Origin: Clostridiales bacterium
GTDB lineage: Bacteria; Bacillota; Clostridia; Saccharofermentanales; Saccharofermentanaceae
Direction: 5' to 3'
DNA length: 38,703 bases
Assembly: GCA_017509245.1 (NCBI GenBank)
Contig: JAFWQC010000046.1
Location: 1-38,703, forward strand
Positions 30,261 through 37,893 of this stretch are shown here, one piece after another. The notes beneath the pieces are model-generated. The model made no database searches. It was not told the DNA's origin and worked only from the letters and a program-made list of their open reading frames with translations. A program made the position numbers and the translations under genes. Within the stretch, counting starts at the first letter, position 1. Each line of letters starts with the position of its first letter.

Positions 30261-30851
30261 CTAATTCTCGTTCGGATATACCAGCCTTCTGTCAGTATCA
30301 AACCATTCAGCTATCGTTCTGAACATCTTAACGATGAACCTGCCTCTGTCCGTTATGGAATATGTGCCGTCAGGATTCTCCTCGATCGTGCCGGTTACGA
30401 CCTGCTCATCGAAACGCTTTTCGAAAGCGCCGTAATCTTCAACATACTTGCTCGTAAAGACTTCGCCTACCGATTCCTGCGTGAATGTCTGATCGGAATT
30501 CTCATCCATGTAGCTAAGCATGAATACCGATACCGAACGCTCGACGGTGACCGGAACAAGCGTGAAGATGACCGTGTTAACGCAGCAGAAGATAACAAAC
30601 ATCATTATGATGTCCCTTACCGTGATGAAGCCCCAGAATTTCCTGATAACGCCCATTACTACCGCAGCGATCACACCTGTGATGATGATGAATGCCATGC
30701 CCCTGTACATGAGGACCTCCATATTCTTTAAGATCCCCGTGTGGAACAATGCGACGAACATCACTGAACATACGATGTAGATCAGTGCATATATTCCAAT
30801 GAGCGCCAAAATGCTCTTGGCGTTCCCGCTGCTTTTGCCGGTCTTAGTCAT
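30261..30851 (-). CDS. Small membrane protein with C-terminal soluble domain, unknown function
   Basis: The 196-residue protein has three hydrophobic helices (about 13-35, 48-68, 80-100), then a ~95-residue soluble tail. The tail (SVGEVFTSKYVEDYGAFEKRF...GTYSITDRGRFIV) looks like a winged-helix fold: short helices, then two strands. That is an inference from pattern only. I do not recognise the family. It overlaps the upstream coiled-coil zinc-ribbon gene by 8 nt (ATGACTAA), so the pair is coupled. The function may be linked to the flanking zinc-ribbon proteins. Confidence 0.78.
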   Translation of the reverse strand: MTKTGKSSGNAKSILALIGIYALIYIVCSVMFVALFHTGILKNMEVLMYRGMAFIIITGVIAAVVMGVIRKFWGFITVRDIIMMFVIFCCVNTVIFTLVPVTVERSVSVFMLSYMDENSDQTFTQESVGEVFTSKYVEDYGAFEKRFDEQVVTGTIEENPDGTYSITDRGRFIVKMFRTIAEWFDTDRRLVYPNEN

Positions 30852-31248
30852 TTCCTGCTGCCCCGCTCTTTTGTTTTATGTCTTCAGCTGCCAGCGCCTT
30901 TGCCTTCTCTATAGGGTCAGCAATATAAGCGATGCCGCTCTCGCTGATCTGGATGGCCGTTCCGCAGAACTGGCAGAAACCCGTGGAGCTCCTTCTGATA
31001 CGGTTGCCTGTAGAGCCGCAGTTAGGGCACTCGACCGCAACGCTGGCACGCGCGATCTGGTCCTCGAGCTGTGTCCTTCTGTATCTGGAATTCTCCTCGA
31101 TCGTCTTCTCTCTTGAAGCCTCAGCCTGAAGTCTTGCCTTCTCGGATGCTGTCCTTGAACGCTCGATCTCCTGCTGCTTCAGTATATGATCGCTTACCCT
31201 GAAGCCGATCTTAATAAGATTATTCAAACCTATCCCAAACATGTTCAT
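30844..31248 (-). CDS. Coiled-coil zinc-ribbon protein
   Basis: The 134-residue protein has a long charged helix (about 20-65, ERSRTASEKARLQAEASREK region) likely to form a coiled coil. A zinc ribbon CPNCG...CQFCG follows at about 74-95, then a helical tail with KSGAAGND at the end. GGAGG lies about 5 nt before the ATG. It shares an 8-nt overlap with the membrane protein gene that follows. No enzymatic motif is visible. It may be a scaffold or adaptor for the two neighbours (inference). Confidence 0.8.
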   Translation of the reverse strand: MNMFGIGLNNLIKIGFRVSDHILKQQEIERSRTASEKARLQAEASREKTIEENSRYRRTQLEDQIARASVAVECPNCGSTGNRIRRSSTGFCQFCGTAIQISESGIAYIADPIEKAKALAAEDIKQKSGAAGND

Positions 31249-31268
31249 TTCCTCCTGGAAATCTATTC

Positions 31269-31901
31269 TTACTCCAACGGATATTTTAACATGTTTGCGA
31301 GTTCACGCGCTAGTCTTGAGACGGGCAGTCCGACTACATTTGAGTAGTCTCCGTCGATCTTTTTGACCAGCAGAACGCCCATATCCTGAATGCCGTAAGC
31401 GCCGGCCTTGTCAAAGGGCGATCCGCTGTCGCAGTAGTCCGATATTACCTGTTTCTGGTAGTCATCAAGTCCGTAGAATTCGACGTGCGTCTCTTCGGTG
31501 AAGTTCCTTTTCGAGCACCCGGAAAGAAGGGATACGCCGGTCGCAACCACATGCACATTTCCCGAAAGCGAGGACAGCATCCTTACGGCATCTTCCCTAT
31601 CCTCAGGCTTGCCGTAGATAACGCCGTCCAGAATGACCGACGTGTCGGCACCGATAACCACGCATGCACTTTTCTCTTCTTCTGTCAGGGTATCGAAAAC
31701 AGCCTTTGCCTTAAGATACGCCAGGTGTTCACTGACTTTAACGGAAGGCACGCCCTCTGCTTCCATCCTGATCTCGGCCGCGCGCTCGTCAATGTCAGCC
31801 GTGATCACATCGAATTCTTTGGTAATAAAAGACAGCAATTCGCGCCTCCGGGGAGACGCGCTTGCAAGAATGATTCTTTTGTTGTTCAGATCTGATCCCA
31901 A
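31269..31901 (-). CDS. maf: Maf-family nucleotide pyrophosphatase
   Basis: The product hydrolyses non-canonical or modified nucleoside triphosphates to monophosphates. Motifs: ILASASPRRRELL near the N terminus, VIGADTSVILDG, GKPEDREDAVRMLSSLSGNVHVVATGV, PFDKAGAYGIQ and GDYSNVVGLP; all Maf signatures are intact. The start is uncertain. An ATG at 31955 would overlap the upstream gene by 50 nt without a ribosome site; TTG at 31901, 4 nt after the upstream stop, gives the usual N terminus (210 residues) but only a weak site. It is co-directional and probably co-transcribed with the upstream SDR gene. Confidence 0.93.
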   Translation of the reverse strand: MGSDLNNKRIILASASPRRRELLSFITKEFDVITADIDERAAEIRMEAEGVPSVKVSEHLAYLKAKAVFDTLTEEEKSACVVIGADTSVILDGVIYGKPEDREDAVRMLSSLSGNVHVVATGVSLLSGCSKRNFTEETHVEFYGLDDYQKQVISDYCDSGSPFDKAGAYGIQDMGVLLVKKIDGDYSNVVGLPVSRLARELANMLKYPLE

Positions 31902-31905
31902 TTTC

Positions 31906-33348
31906 TTATTCGCTCTTTTCTCCGTCCTCACCGGAAGTCTGAGGCTTAAACTCAAACGGATTATCCGGAGGTGTAACGGGTTTTGCCGGCGGCATCTGAG
32001 GAATTATAGACTTAACGGGCTCTGAAGGCAAAGGTGATTGCTTAACTTCGCCCTGCAACGGTGTCTTGGGCGGGATTATGGACTTAAAGGGATTCTCGGG
32101 CTTTGCTTCCGCACTCTCTGCAGGCTTTGCTTCCGCACCCTCTGCTGCCTTCGATCCGGCAGCCGCCTGTGCTGCTGCGGCCGCGGGTCTCGTGAACGCG
32201 GGCTTTGCGGGAGAGGGAGCCTGTGCAGGTGTTACAGAAACTGAGCTTGCCTGCTTCGTTACGCTGCTCTGCTGCTTAAGTCTTGCTTCCATCGCAGAAA
32301 TGGTGGATGCCTTCTTCTCTGTAGTATTCTGTACGGCAGCCGATGCGGCCTGAACTCCGCCATGCTGTGCACCATGGATCGTATCCTTAAGGGAATCCTT
32401 GAAGCTGATGGAACTCTCGGGAAGGATACCGGTGCTGTTGTTCTCGAACCTCGCGTCCGGATTCTCCCTGAAGAGCGTATAAGCGGTTCTCGGATCCTCC
32501 TTGTGCGTGACCTTGTAATAGAAATCGATAAGTTTTGCAAGAGACTTGCTCATGATGAGGTTAGAAGCGGTCTTGACCGGTGCCTCGATGCCCTTGATGT
32601 CGTTAACGTCCTGGAAGAACTCGCCGCTGGTCTTGTAGTCGCCGCTTACGATGTAACCTGCGCCCGGATCGCCTTTCTCAGCCAGGGCGATCATTGCACT
32701 TGCGACGTCTCTTACGTCTACGAATGCTCGTCCGCCGCCCTTCAAGGGAGTCGTGCCGTTCTCAAGATAACTGTTCAGGACCTTGTTGATCTCATAGTCC
32801 TGGGAATAGCCGGGGCCGATAATGAAGGTCGGCAGAACCATTACCGCATTGAGCCTGTTGAGCGCAACCTTCTCCATAACATAAGCGGCAGCCTCGGCCT
32901 TGGATTTGGCATATTCGCCTTCAACCTTGTTGCGGTCGAAATGGATCGTGATATCCTCGCCCTTTACCTCAGGATTCAGGGCATATGCCGAACTTAAGTA
33001 AACAAGGCGGCCGATCTTGCGCTTAAGGCACATGTCGACAATATTCTCCGCGCCCATGACGTTGACCCTTCTCATAGTGAGATTCGTCGAGTCGGAAAGT
33101 GATACATATTCATCCGTGTGGAAAAGAATTGCCGATCTGGGATCCTCGAGCTCGAAAAATTCCCTCATGGAATCCTTGTCCGTGGAAATACCATAGCATA
33201 TTTCAATGTTGGGATTATTGCGGTAAATCCTGGTATCGGAGAGCTCACTCATGAGGATCCTTACCTTCTCGCCCCTCTCCAGGAGCATACTGATAACAGT
33301 TTTACCCAATGCGCCTTCGCCGCCTGATACAAGATACTTAACCGACAT
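31906..33348 (-). CDS. Extended SDR (NAD-dependent epimerase/dehydratase-like) with disordered tail
   Basis: Residues about 1-300 are an extended SDR: VSGGEGALGKTV (a variant of the TGxxGxxG nucleotide loop), SSAYA near the catalytic site, and YAKSK as the Tyr-Lys pair, with LPTFIIGPGYS after it. Residues about 330-480 are low complexity, rich in Ala, Pro, Lys and Glu, and contain two KSIIP repeats. This tail is unusual for the family and looks like a flexible linker or binding region. AAGGAG sits 7 nt before the ATG. A TTGCAC-17-TAAAAT promoter is upstream. The substrate is not identified. Confidence 0.85.
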   Translation of the reverse strand: MSVKYLVSGGEGALGKTVISMLLERGEKVRILMSELSDTRIYRNNPNIEICYGISTDKDSMREFFELEDPRSAILFHTDEYVSLSDSTNLTMRRVNVMGAENIVDMCLKRKIGRLVYLSSAYALNPEVKGEDITIHFDRNKVEGEYAKSKAEAAAYVMEKVALNRLNAVMVLPTFIIGPGYSQDYEINKVLNSYLENGTTPLKGGGRAFVDVRDVASAMIALAEKGDPGAGYIVSGDYKTSGEFFQDVNDIKGIEAPVKTASNLIMSKSLAKLIDFYYKVTHKEDPRTAYTLFRENPDARFENNSTGILPESSISFKDSLKDTIHGAQHGGVQAASAAVQNTTEKKASTISAMEARLKQQSSVTKQASSVSVTPAQAPSPAKPAFTRPAAAAAQAAAGSKAAEGAEAKPAESAEAKPENPFKSIIPPKTPLQGEVKQSPLPSEPVKSIIPQMPPAKPVTPPDNPFEFKPQTSGEDGEKSE

Positions 33349-33461
33349 ACAATTACTCCTTGATAAAGCGTATGCTGTTTGTTGCCAGGTCTTATGTTCG
33401 ACTGTTTATTATCTGTCCGGCCCGAAAACACCGGATCCGGATAATAAATATAGTTGTCTAT

Positions 33462-33490
33462 ATTTTACACTTTCAAAAACCCATGTGCAA
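33462..33490 (-). promoter_or_regulatory. Promoter of the extended SDR-maf unit
   Basis: On minus: TTGCAC (33490-33485), 17-nt spacer, TAAAAT (33467-33462). The leader to the ATG is about 107 nt and includes the palindrome CCGGATCCGG (33431-33440). Confidence 0.65.
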
Positions 33491-33510
33491 AAACATATTT
33501 AAAATGATTG

Positions 33511-33539
33511 TTGACAATTCTGTTAAGCAAGTATATCCT
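33511..33539 (+). promoter_or_regulatory. Promoter of the T-box leader
   Basis: TTGACA (33511-33516), 17-nt spacer, TATCCT (33534-33539). It lies divergent to and 20 bp from the SDR promoter, and its start near 33546 precedes the T-box base stem. Confidence 0.65.
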
Positions 33540-33556
33540 TATGGAACATTTCCGTT

Positions 33557-33857
33557 CTCGGGAGTGCATACAATTGAATAACTGCTAAAGGCTGTGACGA
33601 AGAAAGCCGCAGAGATTCGGTCAATACAGAGAAGTGCTATTTGCTGAGAGGCACGTGACGATATTTGCACAAAGCTATCCCTTCCGAGCCGGCATTCCGA
33701 AAAGGTTCATCCCTAGTAGACAGTGCCCGTGATGCTGCGTTAATGCAAAGGAGTTGTTAGACTTCGCAAGTGGCAAACAGACGTGTTTGCAAATTGAGTG
33801 GTACCGCGGATTTATATTCGTCTCAATGTCCAAGTAGGATGTTGGGGCTTTTTTTTT
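33557..33857 (+). promoter_or_regulatory. T-box riboswitch upstream of the acyl-CoA synthetase
   Basis: The hallmark T-box element GAGTGGTACCGCGG is at 33796-33809. Antiterminator: TTGAG (33794-33798) can pair with CTCAA (33822-33826). Terminator: CTCAATGTCC (33822-33831) pairs with GGATGTTGGG (33837-33846), followed by nine T (33849-33857); the two structures exclude each other. Base stem of Stem I: CTCGGGAG (33557-33564) with CTTCCGAG (33681-33688). UGGU in the bulge calls for a tRNA with discriminator A. The best specifier candidate is GCU (Ala) at 33674-33676, in an AAA-GCU-A context before the base stem. That codon is my inference; the T-box itself is firm. Confidence 0.9.
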
Positions 33858-33907
33858 GCCCCGGCAAGGAACAGACAAGACAGATTGACAGAAAAGGAGA
33901 AAACGTT

Positions 33908-36259
33908 ATGTCAACAACAAACAACAGCAACGTTGAGCTAAAACTCGCAGAAGTTGCCGACAGAGTTCACGGCCTGAGACTCGACATGGGTCTGACACCT
34001 GAGGAAGTAGCCTCCAAGCTTGATATTTCCACTGAGGAATATCTTAAGTTTGAAAAAGGTACCCAGGACTTCAACTTTACTTTCATTTATAAATTCGCAA
34101 ACCTCGCAGGCGTTGAGATCTCCGACATCATGGAAGGTTCCTCCCCTGCCCTCACAGAATATGCAGTTACAAGAAACGGCCAGGGCAGCCCTATCACAAG
34201 ACGTACAGGCTATAAGTACCAGCGTCTTGCATCAAGATTCAAGAACAAGCTCTGCGAGCCCTTCCGTGTCGTAGTTCCTTATTCTGAAGAGGCTTTGAAT
34301 CCTCCTTATCACCTCGTTTCACATAATTATCAGGAAATGAACATCGTCGTTAAGGGTACTCTTAAGGTCATCATCGGTGACTCCTCCGAAGTACTCCACG
34401 AAGGCGACTGCATCTATTTCGACTCCACACAGCCCCACGGCGAGTTCGCTCTTGGCGGTGAGGACTGCGTTTTCTATGCGATCATCCTTAACCCTGAGGC
34501 ATGGGGCAAGGGTGAGAACTACACCACACCTTACAATTCAGAAGAGATGCGTACAGACAACGTTACCAACGTTGATGCCGCTAACCTCGAAGATCCTGTA
34601 TATGCAAAGTATCTGAACGGCGTTCTCGACGAGAACGGCACAATGGTCGACGTTGACGTAAACGTTCCGGCATGCAAGAAGTTCAACTTCGCATTCGACT
34701 GTGTAGACGTTATCGCTGACAAGAATCCCGACAAGCTCGCTATGCTCTGGGTCGCAAAGGACTGCGTAACAGAGAAGAGGATCACATTCGGTGACATGAA
34801 GAAATATTCCAACATGACTGCCAACTACTTCAAGTCACTGGGCATCGGCAAGGGCGACAAGGTCGTTCTCGTCCTCAAGCGCCACTACCAGTTCTGGTAT
34901 GCGATGATGGGCTTGGAGAAGTTAGGCGCCGTAGCTATCCCTGCTACACACCTTCTCCGTGACCACGACTACGAATACCGTTTCAACGCAGCAGGCGTTA
35001 AGGCCGTATTCGTAACAGCAGATGACGATGCTGCTGATGAGGCTGAAAAGGCTGCAAAGAAGTGCGGCGTTGAGACCTTGATCCTCTGCAACGGATCAAG
35101 ACCCGGCTGGCATGACTTCAATGAGGAGTTCAAGAACTTCTCCGACGTATTCGAGCGTCCTGAGGACTATGCATGCGGATACGATCCGATGGTAATGTTC
35201 TTTACTTCCGGCACAACAGGCTATCCCAAGATGGCTCTGCATTCATACATGTATGCTATCGGCCACATCCCGACAGCCAAGTACTGGCAGAACGTCGATC
35301 CTAACGGACTCCACTTCTCCATCTCCGATACAGGCTGGGGTAAGGCACTCTGGGGCAAGCTCTACGGTCAGTGGCTCTGCGAGGCTCCTGTCTTCACATT
35401 CGACTTCGACCGCTTCAAGGCTGAAGAGATCCTTCCGATGTTTGCAAAGTACAACATCACTACATTCTGCGCACCTCCGACAATGTTCAGATTCTTCATC
35501 AAGGAAGACCTCTCCAAGTACGATCTGTCTTCCCTCAAGTATGCAGTTACTGCAGGCGAAGCTCTGAACCCTGAGGTATTCAACCGCTTCATGGCAGCAA
35601 CAGGTATCCGTCTCATGGAAGGCTTCGGCCAGACAGAGACAACTCTCGCTATCGCTAACCTCGTAGGCGCTAAGCTCCGCATCGGTTCAATGGGTAAACC
35701 CAATCCGCTCTACGACGTTAAGATCCTCGATCCTGACGGCAACGTCTGCAAGCCCGGTGAGACAGGCGAGATCTGCATCAATACACAGAACTACCATCCG
35801 AAGGGACTCTTCCTTCAGTACTATCTCGCACCTGACCTCACTAATGAGGCATGGCACGACGGCTGGTATCACACAGGTGATACGGCATGGGCAGACGAAG
35901 ACGGTTATATCTGGTACGTCGGACGTACAGACGACGTCATCAAGTCTTCCGGCTACCGTATCGGACCCTTCGAGATCGAGAACGTCATCATGGAGCTCCC
36001 TTATGTTCTTGAGTGCGCAGTTACAGGCGTACCTGACCCTCAGGGCGTAAGAGGCATCGTCGTAAAGGCTACCATCACACTCGTTAAAGGCACCGAGAGA
36101 ACAGAGGAACTCAAGAAGGAGATCCAGAATTACGTTAAGGAGAAGACAGCTCCTTACAAATATCCGAGAGTAGTTGAATTCGTTGATGAACTTCCCAAGA
36201 CATTCAACGGCAAGATCATGAGAAAGGCTATCAGGTCCTCTTCTGAAGAGCAGAAGTGA
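33908..36259 (+). CDS. XRE-cupin-acyl-CoA synthetase (AMP-forming) fusion
   Basis: The 783-residue protein has an XRE helix-turn-helix (about 11-76, GLTPEEVASKLDISTEEYLKF), a cupin (about 105-190, GTLKVIIGDSSEVLHEGDCIYFDSTQPH), and then an AMP-dependent acyl-CoA synthetase domain. The last shows FTSGTTGYPKMALHS, SDTGWGKALWGKLYGQW (a medium-chain/ACSM-type signature), GFGQTETT, YHTGDTAW and NGKIMR with catalytic Lys769. It activates a carboxylic acid to its CoA thioester. AAGGAG lies about 10 nt before ATG 33908; an ATG at 33770 lies inside the T-box and is rejected. Control by a T-box is unusual for this family. The acid is unknown. Confidence 0.93.
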   Translation: MSTTNNSNVELKLAEVADRVHGLRLDMGLTPEEVASKLDISTEEYLKFEKGTQDFNFTFIYKFANLAGVEISDIMEGSSPALTEYAVTRNGQGSPITRRTGYKYQRLASRFKNKLCEPFRVVVPYSEEALNPPYHLVSHNYQEMNIVVKGTLKVIIGDSSEVLHEGDCIYFDSTQPHGEFALGGEDCVFYAIILNPEAWGKGENYTTPYNSEEMRTDNVTNVDAANLEDPVYAKYLNGVLDENGTMVDVDVNVPACKKFNFAFDCVDVIADKNPDKLAMLWVAKDCVTEKRITFGDMKKYSNMTANYFKSLGIGKGDKVVLVLKRHYQFWYAMMGLEKLGAVAIPATHLLRDHDYEYRFNAAGVKAVFVTADDDAADEAEKAAKKCGVETLILCNGSRPGWHDFNEEFKNFSDVFERPEDYACGYDPMVMFFTSGTTGYPKMALHSYMYAIGHIPTAKYWQNVDPNGLHFSISDTGWGKALWGKLYGQWLCEAPVFTFDFDRFKAEEILPMFAKYNITTFCAPPTMFRFFIKEDLSKYDLSSLKYAVTAGEALNPEVFNRFMAATGIRLMEGFGQTETTLAIANLVGAKLRIGSMGKPNPLYDVKILDPDGNVCKPGETGEICINTQNYHPKGLFLQYYLAPDLTNEAWHDGWYHTGDTAWADEDGYIWYVGRTDDVIKSSGYRIGPFEIENVIMELPYVLECAVTGVPDPQGVRGIVVKATITLVKGTERTEELKKEIQNYVKEKTAPYKYPRVVEFVDELPKTFNGKIMRKAIRSSSEEQK

Positions 36260-36268
36260 TCTTAAATC

Positions 36269-37000
36269 CTAAGAAGCTTTCAACCAGAGCGGCTCTATCG
36301 TGGAGCCGCTCTTCTTTTGTCCGGGTATGACCCTCACATCAAAGCGCTTATCCCTGACAAAAGGCCACAGGAAATCATATGCTTCCTTCGGATCCCTGAA
36401 TTCGGATATCGGGAAATCGGATATGTCGAGGAGCATATCCTGTCCGCAGGATCTCTCAAGGAGCAGACAGTGCTTTTTGTCATAGACGATGAGGCTGTCG
36501 AGCTCGCGCCTCTTCAGTATCGATGGCCTTATGAGGGGCAGTATGGAATTCTTTGGGTCGATCATTGCGCATGCCGCCTCTTCGCCAAGATAGAAATCGA
36601 TCTGAGCCAGTTCCGACTGTGCCTCCCTGTATAGATCCCTTATTGCCATCTGTATGCCGTTCATCGTTACACTCGAATAATCTTCGGCGATCCCGGCGCC
36701 ATACTTAAGAGCGCAGAAGATCATCTTATAAAGATTGATCTCAAGATCCCTGCTGTCCGTCAGGAAATAATCCGATGCCATCTGCTGGACCTCCGCGCTG
36801 CTCCTCGCGGAGATCGTGGAATAAAGGTACTGTGCATCCTTGAGATTTGTGATGATATTGAAGGCGTCATCCGTGCCGGACGCACGCCTCCTGTCGGCTA
36901 TCGCCGCAGGCACCCTTCCCGACCTTAAGGCTGCGAGCACTGCACAAAGATATCCTTCAAAAGTACCGTCATATGTATACCGTATGCCTTGATCCGACAT
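36269..37000 (-). CDS. Putative DNA metabolism protein (TIGR03915/DUF4130-like)
   Basis: The 243-residue protein resembles the TIGR03915 family: an opening YTYDGTFEGYLCAVLAAL, then a helical body, and LFIVYDKKHCLLLERS-like strands with IPPLIRP-type spacing (LPLIRPSILKRR) and AYDFLWPFVRDKRFDVRV. The family is thought to act in DNA metabolism with a partner radical SAM protein (TIGR03916 type); its activity is not established. That partner is not adjacent here. AAGGAGG sits 7 nt before the ATG. Its 3' end converges on the acyl-CoA synthetase with a 9-nt gap. Confidence 0.82.
   Translation of the reverse strand: MSDQGIRYTYDGTFEGYLCAVLAALRSGRVPAAIADRRRASGTDDAFNIITNLKDAQYLYSTISARSSAEVQQMASDYFLTDSRDLEINLYKMIFCALKYGAGIAEDYSSVTMNGIQMAIRDLYREAQSELAQIDFYLGEEAACAMIDPKNSILPLIRPSILKRRELDSLIVYDKKHCLLLERSCGQDMLLDISDFPISEFRDPKEAYDFLWPFVRDKRFDVRVIPGQKKSGSTIEPLWLKAS
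36286..36319 (+). terminator. Terminator of the acyl-CoA synthetase gene, inside the convergent gene
   Basis: AGAGCGGCTC (36286-36295) pairs perfectly with GAGCCGCTCT (36303-36312) and is followed by TCTTTTG. The hairpin lies within the last codons of the minus-strand gene ending at 36269. Confidence 0.82.
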
Positions 37001-37102
37001 GCTTCACGCCTCCTTATGCTTTAATGGTGCCGTCATTCTAGCACCCCGAACATATGTTTGTAAATAGTGATTTTCGGGCATGTCCCATTATTGGTACAGG
37101 CA

Positions 37103-37130
37103 TAAAAAGAGGCCGGTCAATGCCGGCCTC
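37103..37130 (-). terminator. Intrinsic terminator of the second paralogous lipoprotein
   Basis: GAGGCCGG (37109-37116) pairs with CCGGCCTC (37123-37130). On minus it is followed by TTTTTATG, 24 nt after the stop at 37154. Confidence 0.92.
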
Positions 37131-37153
37131 CTGACTTCAAATCCTTATGTTGA

Positions 37154-37720
37154 TTAAGGCTTGGGGAACTTGAGTTCCTTGAGGAAGTTGGAGATCTTCT
37201 CGTTGTCGCGCTTGCTGCCGTTTACGGAATAGACCTCAATGTAAACGTTCTTGTTTACATATACACCGCCGTAAATGTCGGAATCCTCATACATGTAACC
37301 GCTGCCTACAATAAAGCCGAGTTCTGAACCCTCTTCTACCTCACCATTGAAGACAACGGAACCGCGTGACTTCAAAATCGAGCGGACATTACTGCCGTCA
37401 AAGCCATTGTCATCAACGATGTCTTCGAAATCCTCATAGAAATCCTCGAAGCAGTCCATAGCATCCTCTTCATCTTCAAATCTGACGTAGACATAAGTAT
37501 TGTCGCCGTCGCTGTAATAGATAACGTATTCAGCGTCATCTCCGTTGATCGTCCAGTTCTTCTGGTGTGTTGTTTCCTTCTTGCTGACATCTAAAACGTT
37601 CTCTAATGCATCATAGAAAACATCCTCGTCATCAATGACCTTGAAGCCTGCGCATCCCGAAACCGAGAAAGCTACCGCGCCGGCAAGGAGAAGTGATGTT
37701 AAAACATGTGATTTCTTCAT
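37154..37720 (-). CDS. Putative lipoprotein, paralogue of the one at 2730-3314
   Basis: The 188-residue protein has a signal peptide and lipobox SVSGC (Cys23). The mature domain is very acidic and aromatic (DAMDCFEDFYEDFEDIVDDNGFDG), with VVFNG and a final FLKELKFPKP. It aligns in outline with the lipoprotein at 2730: a strand pair with YVYVRFEDEE against YYAYAKCVDAK, the acidic helix, and the final FL-x(5)-P-x-P. AGGAGG about 10 nt before ATG 37720 sets the start; the upstream ATG at 37741 has none. Function is unknown. It has its own terminator. Confidence 0.83.
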   Translation of the reverse strand: MKKSHVLTSLLLAGAVAFSVSGCAGFKVIDDEDVFYDALENVLDVSKKETTHQKNWTINGDDAEYVIYYSDGDNTYVYVRFEDEEDAMDCFEDFYEDFEDIVDDNGFDGSNVRSILKSRGSVVFNGEVEEGSELGFIVGSGYMYEDSDIYGGVYVNKNVYIEVYSVNGSKRDNEKISNFLKELKFPKP

Positions 37721-37841
37721 AATCCAAGTCCCTCCTGACATCCGGAAAAATGCTAAAAAAGCTTTAATAAATCATATTCTACGCTACGCCCAAAAGCTTT
37801 TCAATGAATAGAGCCCGACAATATTAAAACTATATGTAAAT

Positions 37842-37867
37842 ATCCCCGGCTCTTTCAAACCGGGGAT
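37842..37867 (-). terminator. Probable terminator of tyrS
   Basis: ATCCCCGG (37842-37849) pairs with CCGGGGAT (37860-37867). On minus it is followed by ATTTACAT, a weak T-tract, 27 nt after the tyrS stop. Confidence 0.65.
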
Positions 37868-37893
37868 CATGCTGTTCCATTTTTACTCTAAGA

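Noticed and set aside
33770..33907. Upstream ATG (33770) extending the acyl-CoA synthetase by 46 residues
   Set aside because: It runs through the T-box and terminator; the ribosome site and XRE start fit ATG 33908.
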